From assembly GCA_030526425.1 (NCBI GenBank), contig JAUNCT010000008.1:16385-80384 (forward strand): a stretch of DNA of 64,000 nucleotides, given 5' to 3'. Shown one piece after another: positions 25,465-34,936 of the stretch. The notes beneath the pieces were generated by a model. It saw only the letters and a program-made list of their open reading frames with translations. It ran no database searches and was not told the origin of the DNA. The first letter of the stretch is position 1, and the number at the start of each line of letters is the position of its first letter. This DNA is from Clostridia bacterium. Lineage in GTDB: Bacteria; Bacillota; Clostridia; Christensenellales; CAG-138. The translations under genes were made by a program, and so were the position numbers.

Positions 25465-27791
25465 TGAGCTTTGTGCGCAAACACACCGTGACCGCGGCGT
25501 TTTTGCTGTCGTTCCTCATGGCTTCCGCCGTGTTCGTGCCGAAGATGTGGGCGAACGGCGGGCTGTTCGCCCTTACGAGCGATTTCACCGCGCAGCAGAT
25601 CCCCTTCGGGATGCTCATGAACGAGGGCGTCAAAAGCGGGGCGCTGTGGAACGCGGGCATCGACCTCGGCGGCAACCTGTTGGAAAGCTTCGGCTTTTAC
25701 AACCTCGGCAGTCCGTTCTTTCTCGTGACGCTGCTTTTCCCCGCGGCGGCTTACCCGTATCTCATGGGTTGGCTGATGATTTTGAAGTTCGCGGTGGCGG
25801 GCGCGACGGCGGCGCTGTACCTGAAGCGCAGGGTCAAAACCCCGCTTGCGGTGCTGTTCGGCGCGGTGCTGTACGCGTTTTCGGGCTATGCGGTCATCGG
25901 CATCGTGTTCTATCACTTTCTCGATGTGGTGGCGCTGTTCCCGCTGATGCTGTGGGCGTTCGACGCCCTGATGGAAGACGGGCAGCGCAACCGGTTCGCG
26001 CCCGCGTGCTTTGTGAACCTGTGCGCGAACCCCGTGTTCTTTTTCGGCAGCGCGTGCTTCACGGTGCTGTACTGGCTGTTTTTGTATGTGTTTCCCGCAA
26101 AGCGCGAACAGCGGCTGAAGCCCCTGTGGCGGGCAACGGGGCGTGCGCTTGCCGAAGCCGCCGCGGGTTGTATGCTGGCGGGGGTGCTGCTCGTGCCGAC
26201 GGTGACGGGGCTTCTCGGGAACGCGCGTGCGACGAACACGATGTCGCTGCGGAACGGGCTGATCCCCTCGAAGGTGCACATTCTCATGCGGTGGATGGCG
26301 GTGTTCCTGCCGCCCGAGAACATGAATGCGTATTCCGCCGTGCTGACCAAGGCGTGGGGCACGTGGTCGCTGTACCTGCCGCTGTGCGGAAGCTGTTTTG
26401 CCATCGCCTATGCGGTGACGGAGAAGGACGGGCTCGCGCGGTTTTTGCGGGTGCTGGCGGTGTTTCTCGCGGTGCCCATCCTCGGGAGCGTGTTCACCGC
26501 CTTTGCCGCGGAGGAATACGGGCGCTGGTATTACATGCCCGCGTTGATGGCGGCGCTCGCCTCGGCGAAGGTCTTCGAAAGCACGGAACGGCGGGGGCTT
26601 CGTCGCGCGTGCCTGATCTCATTCGCTGCGATCGCGGCATATGTGCTCGCGACGGCGGTGCTCGGGACCCGCTTGGGAACGCCGGTGCTCCGACCGAACC
26701 GTTATGCGCTTTCCGTGGGGATCGCGGTGGCGTCGCTGCTGTGCTGCCTGATATTCAAAACATACGGCGGGCACGCGGGGGTGCGCAAAGGCTTTTTCGC
26801 CCTGACGGTGCTGTGCGCCGCGGCGCTGCTTGCCGTGGAGACCGTGCGCTATTCCTCGGACGGGCGGGAGGATTTCCGTTGGGGAGCGCGCGTGACGGAG
26901 CCGGGGTATTCGGCGGCGAAGGTCGCCCTTGCGACGGAGCCGGGCGCGGACCTGCCGCGGGACGTGCTGCCTTACCGGTATTGCTTCGATGAGGGCACCG
27001 GTCGTTACAACGTGAACTTCGGCATGGCGCATGCGCTGCCGACGACGGGCTCGTTCATTTCCACGGCGGAAAGCGGCGTGTTCGCGCTGTACGGGGCGCT
27101 CGGCAAGCCGCGCACCATCTTTTCCCACACCGGACCCGCGGGCGTGACCGAGCTGCTCGGCGGCAGGTATGTCGTATCCGCAGAACGCCCGGAGGACGGG
27201 ACGGAAGCTGCGGAGCTTGTGACCTCGGTGGGGCAGACCTTCTACCGGTATGAGAACGCGAACGCGCTGCCGCTCGGCACCGTGTACACCGAATACATCA
27301 CGCGGAGCGAGCTTGCCCAAGTGAGCAAGGATGACCGTGCGGCGGTGATGCTGCGCGCGCTCGTCGTGCCCGACGAAGCGGAAGCGACCGTGCGAAAGAC
27401 GCTGGCACATTGCGATGATTTCACTGCGCTCGGGGCGGCGGATGCCGCCGATGCCGCGGGCTCGCACACCGCGGGGGAGACGCTCTCCTTCCGGGAGGAA
27501 AAGGACGCCTTCACCTGCACCGTGCGCGCGGATGCGGACGCTTACGCCTTTTTCTCCGTGCCGCACAACCGTTGGTGGAAGGCGACGGTGAACGGGAACC
27601 CGGCGGAGATCCTCGATATTTGCGGGCTGATGGCAGTGCCCGTGACCGCGGGTGAGAACGAAATCGCCTTTGAGTACGATTACGCGCCGCTGCGCTGCGG
27701 CATCGCCATGACCGCCGCGGGCGCGCTGCTGTGGGCGGGAACCGCCGCAGTGACCCGAAGGAAAGACAAAAGAACGAAAAACGACGCATAA
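25461..27791 (+). CDS. YfhO-like membrane protein (GT-C)
   Basis: This is a 776-residue protein with about thirteen hydrophobic segments and a large C-terminal extracytoplasmic region. The N-terminal half matches the YfhO pattern: TSDFTAQQIPFGMLMNEGVKSGALWNAGIDLGGN, then LFGAVLYAFSGYAV and NMNAYSAVLTKAWG. The C-terminal part has FFSVPHNRWWKATVNGNPAEI followed by VPVTAGENEIAFEYDY, a beta domain also typical of YfhO, which in Gram-positive bacteria glycosylates lipoteichoic acid or other surface polymers. A final membrane segment and basic tail (RRKDKRTKN) end it. ATGA overlap with the previous gene and a strong terminator after it define a three-gene operon. Confidence 0.9.
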   Translation: MMSFVRKHTVTAAFLLSFLMASAVFVPKMWANGGLFALTSDFTAQQIPFGMLMNEGVKSGALWNAGIDLGGNLLESFGFYNLGSPFFLVTLLFPAAAYPYLMGWLMILKFAVAGATAALYLKRRVKTPLAVLFGAVLYAFSGYAVIGIVFYHFLDVVALFPLMLWAFDALMEDGQRNRFAPACFVNLCANPVFFFGSACFTVLYWLFLYVFPAKREQRLKPLWRATGRALAEAAAGCMLAGVLLVPTVTGLLGNARATNTMSLRNGLIPSKVHILMRWMAVFLPPENMNAYSAVLTKAWGTWSLYLPLCGSCFAIAYAVTEKDGLARFLRVLAVFLAVPILGSVFTAFAAEEYGRWYYMPALMAALASAKVFESTERRGLRRACLISFAAIAAYVLATAVLGTRLGTPVLRPNRYALSVGIAVASLLCCLIFKTYGGHAGVRKGFFALTVLCAAALLAVETVRYSSDGREDFRWGARVTEPGYSAAKVALATEPGADLPRDVLPYRYCFDEGTGRYNVNFGMAHALPTTGSFISTAESGVFALYGALGKPRTIFSHTGPAGVTELLGGRYVVSAERPEDGTEAAELVTSVGQTFYRYENANALPLGTVYTEYITRSELAQVSKDDRAAVMLRALVVPDEAEATVRKTLAHCDDFTALGAADAADAAGSHTAGETLSFREEKDAFTCTVRADADAYAFFSVPHNRWWKATVNGNPAEILDICGLMAVPVTAGENEIAFEYDYAPLRCGIAMTAAGALLWAGTAAVTRRKDKRTKNDA

Positions 27792-27795
27792 CGAG

Positions 27796-27826
27796 AACCG
27801 GCGGACCCGAGAGGGTCCGCCGGTTT
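27796..27826 (+). terminator. Rho-independent terminator of the GT-C operon
   Basis: A perfect 13-bp stem (27796-27808 with 27813-27825, arm AACCGGCGGACCC) closes a GAGA loop; only a short T-run follows. Confidence 0.85.
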
Positions 27827-27920
27827 GTGCTTCGGGGCATGGCGCCGTTCGCAAAAGCGGAGGAGCGGGGGAGGCTTTTCCAGGTAAACACGGTAACGCC
27901 GGTGTGATATCGGGGCAATG

Positions 27921-27952
27921 AAAAAGGGACGCCGCCGGAGCGGTGTCCCTTT
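27921..27952 (-). terminator. Rho-independent terminator of the NlpC/P60 gene
   Basis: On the minus strand a 13-bp stem (27952-27940 with 27935-27923, one G-U) is followed by a T-run formed by the plus-strand A at 27921 onward. Confidence 0.88.
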
Positions 27953-27968
27953 GGTATTTTGGGTTTCG

Positions 27969-29768
27969 TCAGAAGATGCGGTAGCCCATGAGAAAGTGGT
28001 TCTTCCAGTAGCTGCCGGAGGTGACGGTGGAGGTCTCTCGGACCTTGCCCTGCGTACTCGACGCGTCGATCATCTTGCCGCTGCCGAGGTAGATGCCGAC
28101 GTGACCTTCCGCCATGGTGGAGCCGGAGAAGACGAGGATGTCGCCGCGCTTGCAGTCCGACAGGCTCGTGATCTTTTTGAACTTGCTGCAGCTGCGCCAG
28201 TTGATGCTCGTCATGTAGCTCACGTTGACGCCCGCGTTCTTCAGGCACCAGTACACGAAGCCCGAGCAGTCGAACTGGCTCGGTCCCTTCGCGCCGCGCA
28301 CGTACTTGCAGCCGAGCTTCGTCTGCGCGAGGGAGATGAGCTTTTCGATGTTCTGCTCCGTCTTGCTCGAGGAGGAAGAGGAGGAAGAGGACGGCTTGCT
28401 CGAGGAGGAGCTGCTGCCCGAAGAGGGCTTGCTCGACGAGGAGGACGAGGAGGACGAGGTCGACTTCGCCTTCTTCGCGCTCGAAGAGAACAGCGCGTTG
28501 TACGTGCCCGAACCGACCTTGCCGTCGGCGTGGAGCTTGTTGCGCTCCTGGAAGGCCTGCACGGCCTCTGCGGTGCGGGTGTTGAAATAACTCGTCGCGT
28601 TGCCGCTTCGGAGATAATTGAGCTTGACCAAACGGTCCTGCACCTTTTTCACGTCGGTGCCGCGGTCGCCCAGCTGCATGACGTAGGCGGGCGCGTTCTT
28701 CGCCATGATGGCGTCCTTCGTCGTGGGTCCGAGCTTTCCGTCCGCGACGAGGTCGTTTTGCGACTGGAACTTTTTGATCGCCGTCGACAGGGTCTTGGTG
28801 AACTCATCGTCCACGGAGCCCGAATAGTAGCCGAGCTTCTTCAGACGCTCCTTCACGCTTTTGATCGTACTGTTGCGGTCGCCCACCTTGTAGGTGTTGC
28901 CGACGCTCTTGTCGCTGAACAGCCGCTCGATGGTCTTTTCGCCGGCCTTGCCGTCGCTCGAGAGCTTGTTCTTCGACTGGAAGTTCTTGACGGCCGCCTC
29001 GGTCGTTTCGCCGAAGGTGCCGGTGATGTTCTTTTTCGAGGTGATGTAGCCGAGCTCGTACAGGCGCTGCTGCAGGGATTCGACTGCGTCGCCCTCGTCG
29101 CCGAGCTGCATGACGAAGATCTTCGCGTCCTTGCTCATGAGCAGGGAATAGGTCGCGTAGTCGAGCACGCCGTTCTCTTCGAGCCCGTTGTGGCGCTGGA
29201 AGGATTCGACCGCGTCCTTGGTGAGCGGACCGAAGTGCGTCGTCGGCTCATCGGAATCCATGTAGCCGAGCTCCATCAGGCGCGACTGGATGTTGAGGAT
29301 CTCGAAGTCGTCGCTGCCGCTCTTGAGCGTTTGGAAGCTCTCTTCGACGAGCACGTTCTCCGCGGTGCGGACGGTCTCGTCGGTGTAGTCGGGCTCTTCG
29401 CTCTCGTCGCCTTCTTCTTCGTTCGAGGCGCCGAACACGCCGGGCTGCACATCGTCGGGGAGGAGGTCCTCACCGTCTTCTCCCTCGGTGTTTTCGCCGA
29501 TGGAGGCGACCTGCGGGACTTCGGTGGCCACGTTGCGCCGCGGCAAAGCGAGCGCCAGCACGAGAATGAGCACCAGCACGCCGCACACCGAACCCATGCC
29601 GATCCACAGCGTTTTCACGGGGAGACCGGACAGGTAATTGACCAGCTTGCGGTAGCCGAGAATGATGTTGCGCATCACGAATTTGAAGGTGCCGGTCGCA
29701 CCGTTCGAAACGCCGTTGCCGACGCGTTTTACTTTTTTGATCGTCGATCGTTTGATACGGATCTTCAA
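27969..29768 (-). CDS. Membrane-anchored NlpC/P60 peptidoglycan hydrolase with four PG-binding domains
   Basis: This is a 599-residue cell-wall enzyme. A basic cytoplasmic N-terminus leads to one membrane segment (about residues 53-76), an acidic spacer (96-150), four peptidoglycan-binding type 1 domains (about 158-212, 228-286, 301-357, 370-430, each with RL-x2-LGY/NY...AV/AI-x2-FQ), a serine-rich linker (437-469), and a C-terminal NlpC/P60 domain. There DCSGF gives Cys501 and GHVGIYLG gives His556, so a D-Glu-mDAP endopeptidase is likely. I chose the TTG at 29768 because GAGGAAGGGG lies eight bases before it and a TATACT -10 at 29822-29817 would put upstream starts outside the message; an ATG at 29843 is the alternative. 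Confidence 0.92.
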   Translation of the reverse strand: MKIRIKRSTIKKVKRVGNGVSNGATGTFKFVMRNIILGYRKLVNYLSGLPVKTLWIGMGSVCGVLVLILVLALALPRRNVATEVPQVASIGENTEGEDGEDLLPDDVQPGVFGASNEEEGDESEEPDYTDETVRTAENVLVEESFQTLKSGSDDFEILNIQSRLMELGYMDSDEPTTHFGPLTKDAVESFQRHNGLEENGVLDYATYSLLMSKDAKIFVMQLGDEGDAVESLQQRLYELGYITSKKNITGTFGETTEAAVKNFQSKNKLSSDGKAGEKTIERLFSDKSVGNTYKVGDRNSTIKSVKERLKKLGYYSGSVDDEFTKTLSTAIKKFQSQNDLVADGKLGPTTKDAIMAKNAPAYVMQLGDRGTDVKKVQDRLVKLNYLRSGNATSYFNTRTAEAVQAFQERNKLHADGKVGSGTYNALFSSSAKKAKSTSSSSSSSSSKPSSGSSSSSSKPSSSSSSSSSKTEQNIEKLISLAQTKLGCKYVRGAKGPSQFDCSGFVYWCLKNAGVNVSYMTSINWRSCSKFKKITSLSDCKRGDILVFSGSTMAEGHVGIYLGSGKMIDASSTQGKVRETSTVTSGSYWKNHFLMGYRIF

Positions 29769-29816
29769 GGGATCGTCCCCTTCCTCAGGTGGTGGAATTT
29801 GCCTGTTTCTGCGAAC

Positions 29817-29822
29817 AGTATA
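29817..29822 (-). promoter_or_regulatory. Probable -10 for the NlpC/P60 gene
   Basis: TATACT on the minus strand (29822-29817) lies about 49 bases before the proposed TTG start. No strong -35 is visible. The 229-base gap to yitT holds only this and the yitT promoter. Confidence 0.45.
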
Positions 29823-29944
29823 GCGGCGAACTGTGGCGCGCATGTGAACGCACGGCAACAGATGCCGAAACTACAACAATAGCATAGCATTGCGCCCCGT
29901 TGCGGTACAAGGAAACAAACTGTGAATACGCCCCGCGGGCACCC

Positions 29945-29974
29945 TTGTCCGCATGGGTTTGCTTGCGGTAAAAT
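29945..29974 (+). promoter_or_regulatory. Promoter before the yitT-like gene
   Basis: TTGTCC (29945-29950), an 18-base spacer and TAAAAT (29969-29974), 24 bases before the start codon with a GAGGTGAT ribosome site in between. Confidence 0.5.
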
Positions 29975-29997
29975 AGAAAATGAGGTGATTTCGTTTT

Positions 29998-30858
29998 ATG
30001 CAAAAGCTTTGGAATAAAAAACTGTGGATCGACTGCCTGGTCGTGCCTTTCGGAACGGCGCTGCTCGCGCTGGGGATCGTGCTGTTCAACATCCCCAACG
30101 ACATCGCGCCGGGCGGCGTTTCGGGTCTCGCCACGGCGTTGAGCGCGTGGATGAACGGGCGCGTTTCGGTCGGTATGCTGAGCCTTGCGCTGAACCTGCC
30201 GCTGTTCGTGCTGGCGCTGGTGCGCTTCGGTCTGCGCCCGCTCACGGGGACGCTCGCGTCGACGGTGCTGCTGTCGTTCATGATCGACGGCTTCGGGCTG
30301 TTCATCCCGGGGTACACGGGCAATACGCTCCTCGCCGCGGTGTTCGGCGGCGTGCTTTCCGGCGCGGGCATGGGGCTGCTGCTCCGCCGCGGGTATACGA
30401 CGGGCGGCACGGACCTTCTGAGCGCTCTGCTCAACAGCCGGAACCCGAACCTTCCGGTCGCGCGGCTGCTGCTCATCATCGACGCGGCGGTCGTGGGCGT
30501 CGCGGTGCTGATCTTCCGCAACATCGAGGTCGGTCTCTACTCCGTGGTCGCGATCTTCGTGACGACCAAGGTCATCGACGGCATCCTCGTCGGCGCGGAC
30601 ACGGAGCGCGTGCTTTATGTCATCACCGGGCGCGGCGCGGAGATCACCGCAAAGCTCGAAGAGATGGACCTCGGCGTGACGCTGGTGGAAGCAACGGGCG
30701 GATACACGGGAGAAGGGCGGCAGATGCTCGTGGTGGTCACCCACCGCAACCAGTTCGCGCAGGCGCTCGCCGCCGCGAAAGCGATCGACCCCGCGGCGTT
30801 CATGTTCGTTTCGAACGCGACGGAGGTCCACGGCGAGGGCTTCAAGCCCATCGCCTGA
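29998..30858 (+). CDS. YitT-family membrane protein (DUF161/DUF2179)
   Basis: This is a 286-residue protein. The N-terminal part has five to six hydrophobic segments with the YitT landmarks FNIPNDIAPGGVSGLATAL, LNLPLFVLAL, and RRGYTTGGTDLLSALLN. The C-terminal cytoplasmic DUF2179 domain begins after ILVGADTERVLYVITGRG and holds LGVTLVEATGGYTGEGRQMLVVVTHRNQF. The combination is the standard YitT architecture; function is unknown, with transport suspected. It has its own promoter candidate and begins a four-gene run with ylmH and two U32 genes. Confidence 0.94.
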   Translation: MQKLWNKKLWIDCLVVPFGTALLALGIVLFNIPNDIAPGGVSGLATALSAWMNGRVSVGMLSLALNLPLFVLALVRFGLRPLTGTLASTVLLSFMIDGFGLFIPGYTGNTLLAAVFGGVLSGAGMGLLLRRGYTTGGTDLLSALLNSRNPNLPVARLLLIIDAAVVGVAVLIFRNIEVGLYSVVAIFVTTKVIDGILVGADTERVLYVITGRGAEITAKLEEMDLGVTLVEATGGYTGEGRQMLVVVTHRNQFAQALAAAKAIDPAAFMFVSNATEVHGEGFKPIA

Positions 30859-30872
30859 AGGAAGGGAAAGCG

Positions 30873-31637
30873 ATGAACGAGGAACGTGTGTTTTTGGAAA
30901 AGCGCTTCCGCGAGCTCGCCGCGCAGGCGGAGCGGCGGGGAAGCTGCACCTACACCCCGTTTCTGACGGAGGCGGAGCAGGCGGTGCTCGCGGGGCTTGC
31001 CCGCAGCCTGCCCGTGCCCTTTGCCCTCAACGGCGGCGCGGAGACTTGCGAACGGCGCATCGCCCGGTTCGGGACGCCCGCGGAATACGAGGACGGGGAC
31101 GTTTGGCCCATCGTCTGCCTGAAGGTCGCGGCGAAGAGCAAGCGCTTCATGGAGGAGCTCGGGCACCGCGATTATCTCGGCGCGTTCATGCACCTCGGCG
31201 CGGAGCGCGAGACCATCGGCGATATCTTCCCGGGGGAGGACGGGGCTTATGTGTTCTGCCTTGAAACGGCGGCGCGCCTTGCGGAGGAGCTGCTGCTCAC
31301 CGTGCGCCGCACGAGCGTGACCGTCGAACGGACGGAGCCGCCCGCGGAACTGCTGACGCCGGAACTCACCGAGGAGACCGTGCGCGTGACGAACGAACGC
31401 GCGGACGCCGTCGTGGCGCATGTGTACGCCCTTTCCCGCGAGAAGGCGCAGCAGCTCTTCCGCGAGGGGCTGGTGTTCCGCAACGGAGCGCAGCTGATGA
31501 ACGACAGCGCGACCCTGAAGGACGGGGATATCCTCTCCGTGCGCGGATACGGCAGGTTCCGTTTCGCGGGCGTGACGGGGCTGACGAAAAAGGGGAAAAA
31601 GACCCTGAAGATCGAGCGCTACGGCGCGAAAAAATGA
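30873..31637 (+). CDS. ylmH: S4-domain RNA-binding protein YlmH
   Basis: This is a 254-residue protein of the YlmH family. The N-terminal domain has FLTEAEQAVL and GGAETCERRIARFG; the middle has HRDYLGAFMHLGAERETIGDI, the family's most conserved stretch; the C-terminal S4 domain is EKAQQLFREGLVFRNG...LKDGDILSVRGYGRF. B. subtilis YlmH binds stalled 50S-peptidyl-tRNA complexes in a ribosome-rescue role (recent literature on RqcH-related rescue), and in many species sits in the sepF/divIVA cluster; here it does not. The start follows AAGGAAGGG. Its stop lies within the start region of the next gene. Confidence 0.93.
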   Translation: MNEERVFLEKRFRELAAQAERRGSCTYTPFLTEAEQAVLAGLARSLPVPFALNGGAETCERRIARFGTPAEYEDGDVWPIVCLKVAAKSKRFMEELGHRDYLGAFMHLGAERETIGDIFPGEDGAYVFCLETAARLAEELLLTVRRTSVTVERTEPPAELLTPELTEETVRVTNERADAVVAHVYALSREKAQQLFREGLVFRNGAQLMNDSATLKDGDILSVRGYGRFRFAGVTGLTKKGKKTLKIERYGAKK

Positions 31638-31657
31638 ACGGCGAAGGACGGAGCGAT

Positions 31658-33712
31658 ATGGAAAACAAGCAATTCCGACCCGAGATATTGGCCCCGGCGG
31701 GGGGAGAGGAACAGCTGCGCGCTGCGGTGCGCTGCGGCGCGGACGCGGTCTATTTCGGCGCGCGCGGATTCAACGCGCGGCGGAACGCGGAAAACTTCGG
31801 CGCGGAGGGCATCGCCTCCGCGGTGCGCTACTGCCACGCAAGGGGCGTTCGGGTGCACATCACGCTGAACACGCTCGTGTTCGACAAGGAGAAGGATGCG
31901 CTCATCGAGACCGCGGACGAGATCGCCGAAGCGGGCGTCGACGCCGTGATCGTGCAGGACCTTGCCGTGGCGAAGCTGCTGCGCGAACGCTACCCCGAGC
32001 TGCCGCTGCACGCCTCGACCCAGATGGCGGTGCACAACATCGCGGGGGTGCGGCTCATGGAGGAGCTCGGCTTCCGTCAGGCGGTGCTCGCGAGGGAACT
32101 CAGCATCGAAGAGATCCGCTCCATCCGCAGTCAAACGGAGCTCCCGCTCGAATGCTTCGTGCACGGCGCGCTGTGCGTGAGCCTGTCGGGCAGCTGCTAC
32201 CTTTCGAGCCTCATCGGCACGCGCAGCGGCAACCGCGGTCTCTGCGCACAGCCCTGCCGCATGAACTTCGCGCTCGACGGCGGGCGCGACCACGCCCTTT
32301 CGCTGAAGGACCTGAGCCATATCGAAAAGATCCGCGCGTTCGCGGAGGCGGGCGTCGCGACGCTGAAGATCGAAGGGCGCATGAAGCGCCCCGAATACGT
32401 CGCCGCCGCGGTCACGGCGTGCAGGAAAGCCCTCGGCGGGGAACGCCCGGATACCGAGAGCCTGCGCGCGGTGTTCTCGCGCAGCGGCTTCACCGACGGG
32501 TTCTACCGCGGCGTGCGCACGAAGAACATGTTCGGCACCCGCACCAAGGAGGACGTCGTCCGCGCGAACGAGGTGCTGCCGAAGCTCGCCGCCCTGTACC
32601 GCGAGGAGAAGGGGAACATCCCCGTGGAGATGCGCTTCACCGCCGTGGCGGATACGCCCGCGACCCTGACCGTGACGGACGGCACGCACACCGCCTTTGC
32701 CGCGGGGCAGGTGCCCGAACCCGCGCGCAGCGTTGCCCTCGGCGCGGAACGCGCGGAGCAGAACCTCGGGCAGACCGGCGGCACGCCCTACACGGTGAAG
32801 TCCATCCGAACGGAGATCGGCGCGGGGCTGTCCCTGCCCGTTTCCGAGATCAAGCGCCTGCGCCGCGAAGCGTTGGCGATGCTCGAAGAGCAGTCCGTCC
32901 GCGGTCCGTGGAAAGGGACCGGCAAGGGCTTCGACCCCATTGCGCCGCACGCTGCGCCCCAAAGCCCCGCGCTGCGCCTCCGCGCGGAATCGCTCGCGCA
33001 GCTGCCGGACACGGAAGCGTTCGAAAAGATCGTCCTCCCCGTGAAGGAGATCGTGAAGCACCCGGAATGCATCGCGCGGTTCGGGGACAAGCTCGTCGGC
33101 GAGATCCCCGCGGTCGTGTTCGAAGAGGATTACGCCGCGACCGAACGCCTCGTGAAAAGCGCGAAGGAGCTGGGGCTTGGCGCCGTATACGCCGAAAACT
33201 GCGGCGCGGTGCAGCTGGCGCGCGCACTCGGGCTCACCGTGCACGGCGGCGCGCTGCTGAACATCCTCAACGGGACGACTCTTGCGGAGTACGAACGGCT
33301 CGGTCTTCGGGATGCGACGCTGTCGTTCGAAATGCCCATGAAGGAGGCGGCGAAGGTCGGCGGCACGCTGCCGCGCGGGCTCATCGCTTACGGGTACCTG
33401 CCGCTCATGCGCATCCGCGCCTGCCCGGTCCGCACGGAGAAGGGCTGCGGCGGCTGTACGGGCAGGAACACATTGACGGACGAACGGAACGAGCGCTTCC
33501 CGCTGATCTGCAGGGACAAGCGCTACCGCGAACTGCTGAACAGCGTGCCGCTGTATGTGGCGGACAAGCGCATCGCCCCGGTCGATTTCGCGACGCTGTA
33601 CCTGACGACGGAAACGCGCGAGGAGGCGGAGCACGTCGTGCGGCTGTTTACGGAAAAGGCGGCGCCGGATTTCCGCCGCACGAACGGGCTGTATTTCAGA
33701 GAACTGCCGTAA
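31658..33712 (+). CDS. U32-family protein, RlhA/YdcP-like (23S rRNA hydroxylation)
   Basis: This is a 684-residue collagenase-like U32 protein with the long DUF3656-type C-terminal region; E. coli RlhA (YdcP, 653 residues) of this layout is needed for 5-hydroxycytidine at 23S rRNA C2501. The barrel opens EILAPAGGEEQLRAAVRCGADAVYFG; the U32 signature is ECFVHGALCVSLSGSCYLSS...SGNRGLCAQPCR, with the cysteines thought to hold an iron-sulfur cluster; the next is LKIEGRMKRPEYV. Late cysteines occur in CPVRTEKGCGGCTG. The ATG at 31658 has AAGGACGGAG before it; an ATG at 31634 overlapping the ylmH stop adds eight residues. Peptidase activity is doubtful. Confidence 0.92.
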   Translation: MENKQFRPEILAPAGGEEQLRAAVRCGADAVYFGARGFNARRNAENFGAEGIASAVRYCHARGVRVHITLNTLVFDKEKDALIETADEIAEAGVDAVIVQDLAVAKLLRERYPELPLHASTQMAVHNIAGVRLMEELGFRQAVLARELSIEEIRSIRSQTELPLECFVHGALCVSLSGSCYLSSLIGTRSGNRGLCAQPCRMNFALDGGRDHALSLKDLSHIEKIRAFAEAGVATLKIEGRMKRPEYVAAAVTACRKALGGERPDTESLRAVFSRSGFTDGFYRGVRTKNMFGTRTKEDVVRANEVLPKLAALYREEKGNIPVEMRFTAVADTPATLTVTDGTHTAFAAGQVPEPARSVALGAERAEQNLGQTGGTPYTVKSIRTEIGAGLSLPVSEIKRLRREALAMLEEQSVRGPWKGTGKGFDPIAPHAAPQSPALRLRAESLAQLPDTEAFEKIVLPVKEIVKHPECIARFGDKLVGEIPAVVFEEDYAATERLVKSAKELGLGAVYAENCGAVQLARALGLTVHGGALLNILNGTTLAEYERLGLRDATLSFEMPMKEAAKVGGTLPRGLIAYGYLPLMRIRACPVRTEKGCGGCTGRNTLTDERNERFPLICRDKRYRELLNSVPLYVADKRIAPVDFATLYLTTETREEAEHVVRLFTEKAAPDFRRTNGLYFRELP

Positions 33713-33727
33713 CGGGGGGAGAACGGA

Positions 33728-34927
33728 ATGAAAAAGGAACTGCTGGCGCCTGCGGGCGACCTTGTGGGGCTTGCGGCGGCGCTGCGCTTCGGCGCGGACG
33801 CCGTGTACATGGGCGGTCCCTTCATGCAGATGCGCGCGCAAAGCGTCGGACAGACGATGGAGGACCTGGCGGAAGCCGTGCGCATGGCGCACGCCGCGGG
33901 CGCGAAGCTTTACGTGACCGTGAACTGCTTCGCCTTCAATGAGGAGCTGCCGCGTATCGCCGTATATGCGAAAGAGCTGCACGCCATCGGCGTGGACGCG
34001 GTCATCGTTTCCGACCTCGGGGCGATCCTGACCATCCGCGAGGCGTGCCCCGAGCTCGAGGTGCATGTGAGCACGCAGGCGAACACCATGAATTATGCCG
34101 CGGCGCGGCACTACCACGCGCTGGGCGCGAAGCGCGTCGTGCTCGCAAGGGAGCTTTCGGTCAGGGACATCCGCACCATCCGCGAGAACATCCCCGAAGA
34201 GCTCGAGCTCGAGGCCTTCGTGCACGGGGCGATGTGTATGGCGTATTCGGGCAGGTGCCTGCTCAGCGCCTACATGACGGGGCGCAGCGGCAACCGCGGC
34301 GCCTGTGCGCAGTCCTGCCGGTGGAACTACCGCCTGCAGGAGGAGAAGCGCCCCGACGAGTGGTATGAGATCGAGGAGAACGAACGCGGCACGGCGATCC
34401 TCTCGTCGTTCGACCTGAATGCCGCAAGCTTCCTCGGTGAGCTCGAAGACGCGGGCGTATGCTCCTTCAAGATCGAGGGGCGCATGAAGTCCGAATACTA
34501 CATCGCGGGGGCGGTCAACGCCTACCGCATGGCGCTCGACGGGACGGCATCGGACGAACAGGTGCAGCGGGAGCTCGAAGCCATCAGCCACCGCCCCTAC
34601 TGCGACGGGTTCTACCACGGACCCGTGCACGCCGAGCCGTGGGACGGGCAGTACATCTCCACCTGCCGCTACGTGGGGCGCGTCGAACAAGCTTTGCCGG
34701 ACGGGCGTTTCGTTGCCGAGGCGAAGAACCGCTTTGCCGTGGGGGAGGAGCTCGAACTCGTGCACCCGGGTGTGCCGGGCATCCCGTTCACGGTGACGGG
34801 TATCGAAAACGAGGCGGGCGAAGCGATCCCGCTGATCAACCTGCCCCGCGCCCGCGTGAAGGTCGCGGGTGCCCCCGTCGCCCGTGCGGGCGACCTGCTG
34901 CGCAAGCGCTGCGGACGGGACGGATAA
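33728..34927 (+). CDS. U32-family protein, TrhP/YegQ-like (tRNA hydroxylation)
   Basis: This is a 399-residue U32 protein of the shorter class. It has ELLAPAGDLVGLAAALRFGADAVYMGG, EAFVHGAMCMAYSGRCLLSAYMTGRSGNRGACAQSCRW with the cysteine set, SFKIEGRMKSEYYIAGAVNAYR, and a C-terminal beta domain (LINLPRARVKVAGAPVARAGDLLRK). TrhP proteins make 5-hydroxyuridine at tRNA position 34 from prephenate-dependent chemistry (E. coli YegQ, B. subtilis YrrN/YrrO). Together with the RlhA-like gene 15 bases upstream, and ylmH, the cluster deals with ribosome and tRNA function. GGGGGGAG precedes the start. Confidence 0.93.
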   Translation: MKKELLAPAGDLVGLAAALRFGADAVYMGGPFMQMRAQSVGQTMEDLAEAVRMAHAAGAKLYVTVNCFAFNEELPRIAVYAKELHAIGVDAVIVSDLGAILTIREACPELEVHVSTQANTMNYAAARHYHALGAKRVVLARELSVRDIRTIRENIPEELELEAFVHGAMCMAYSGRCLLSAYMTGRSGNRGACAQSCRWNYRLQEEKRPDEWYEIEENERGTAILSSFDLNAASFLGELEDAGVCSFKIEGRMKSEYYIAGAVNAYRMALDGTASDEQVQRELEAISHRPYCDGFYHGPVHAEPWDGQYISTCRYVGRVEQALPDGRFVAEAKNRFAVGEELELVHPGVPGIPFTVTGIENEAGEAIPLINLPRARVKVAGAPVARAGDLLRKRCGRDG

Positions 34928-34936
34928 AGGAACAAT

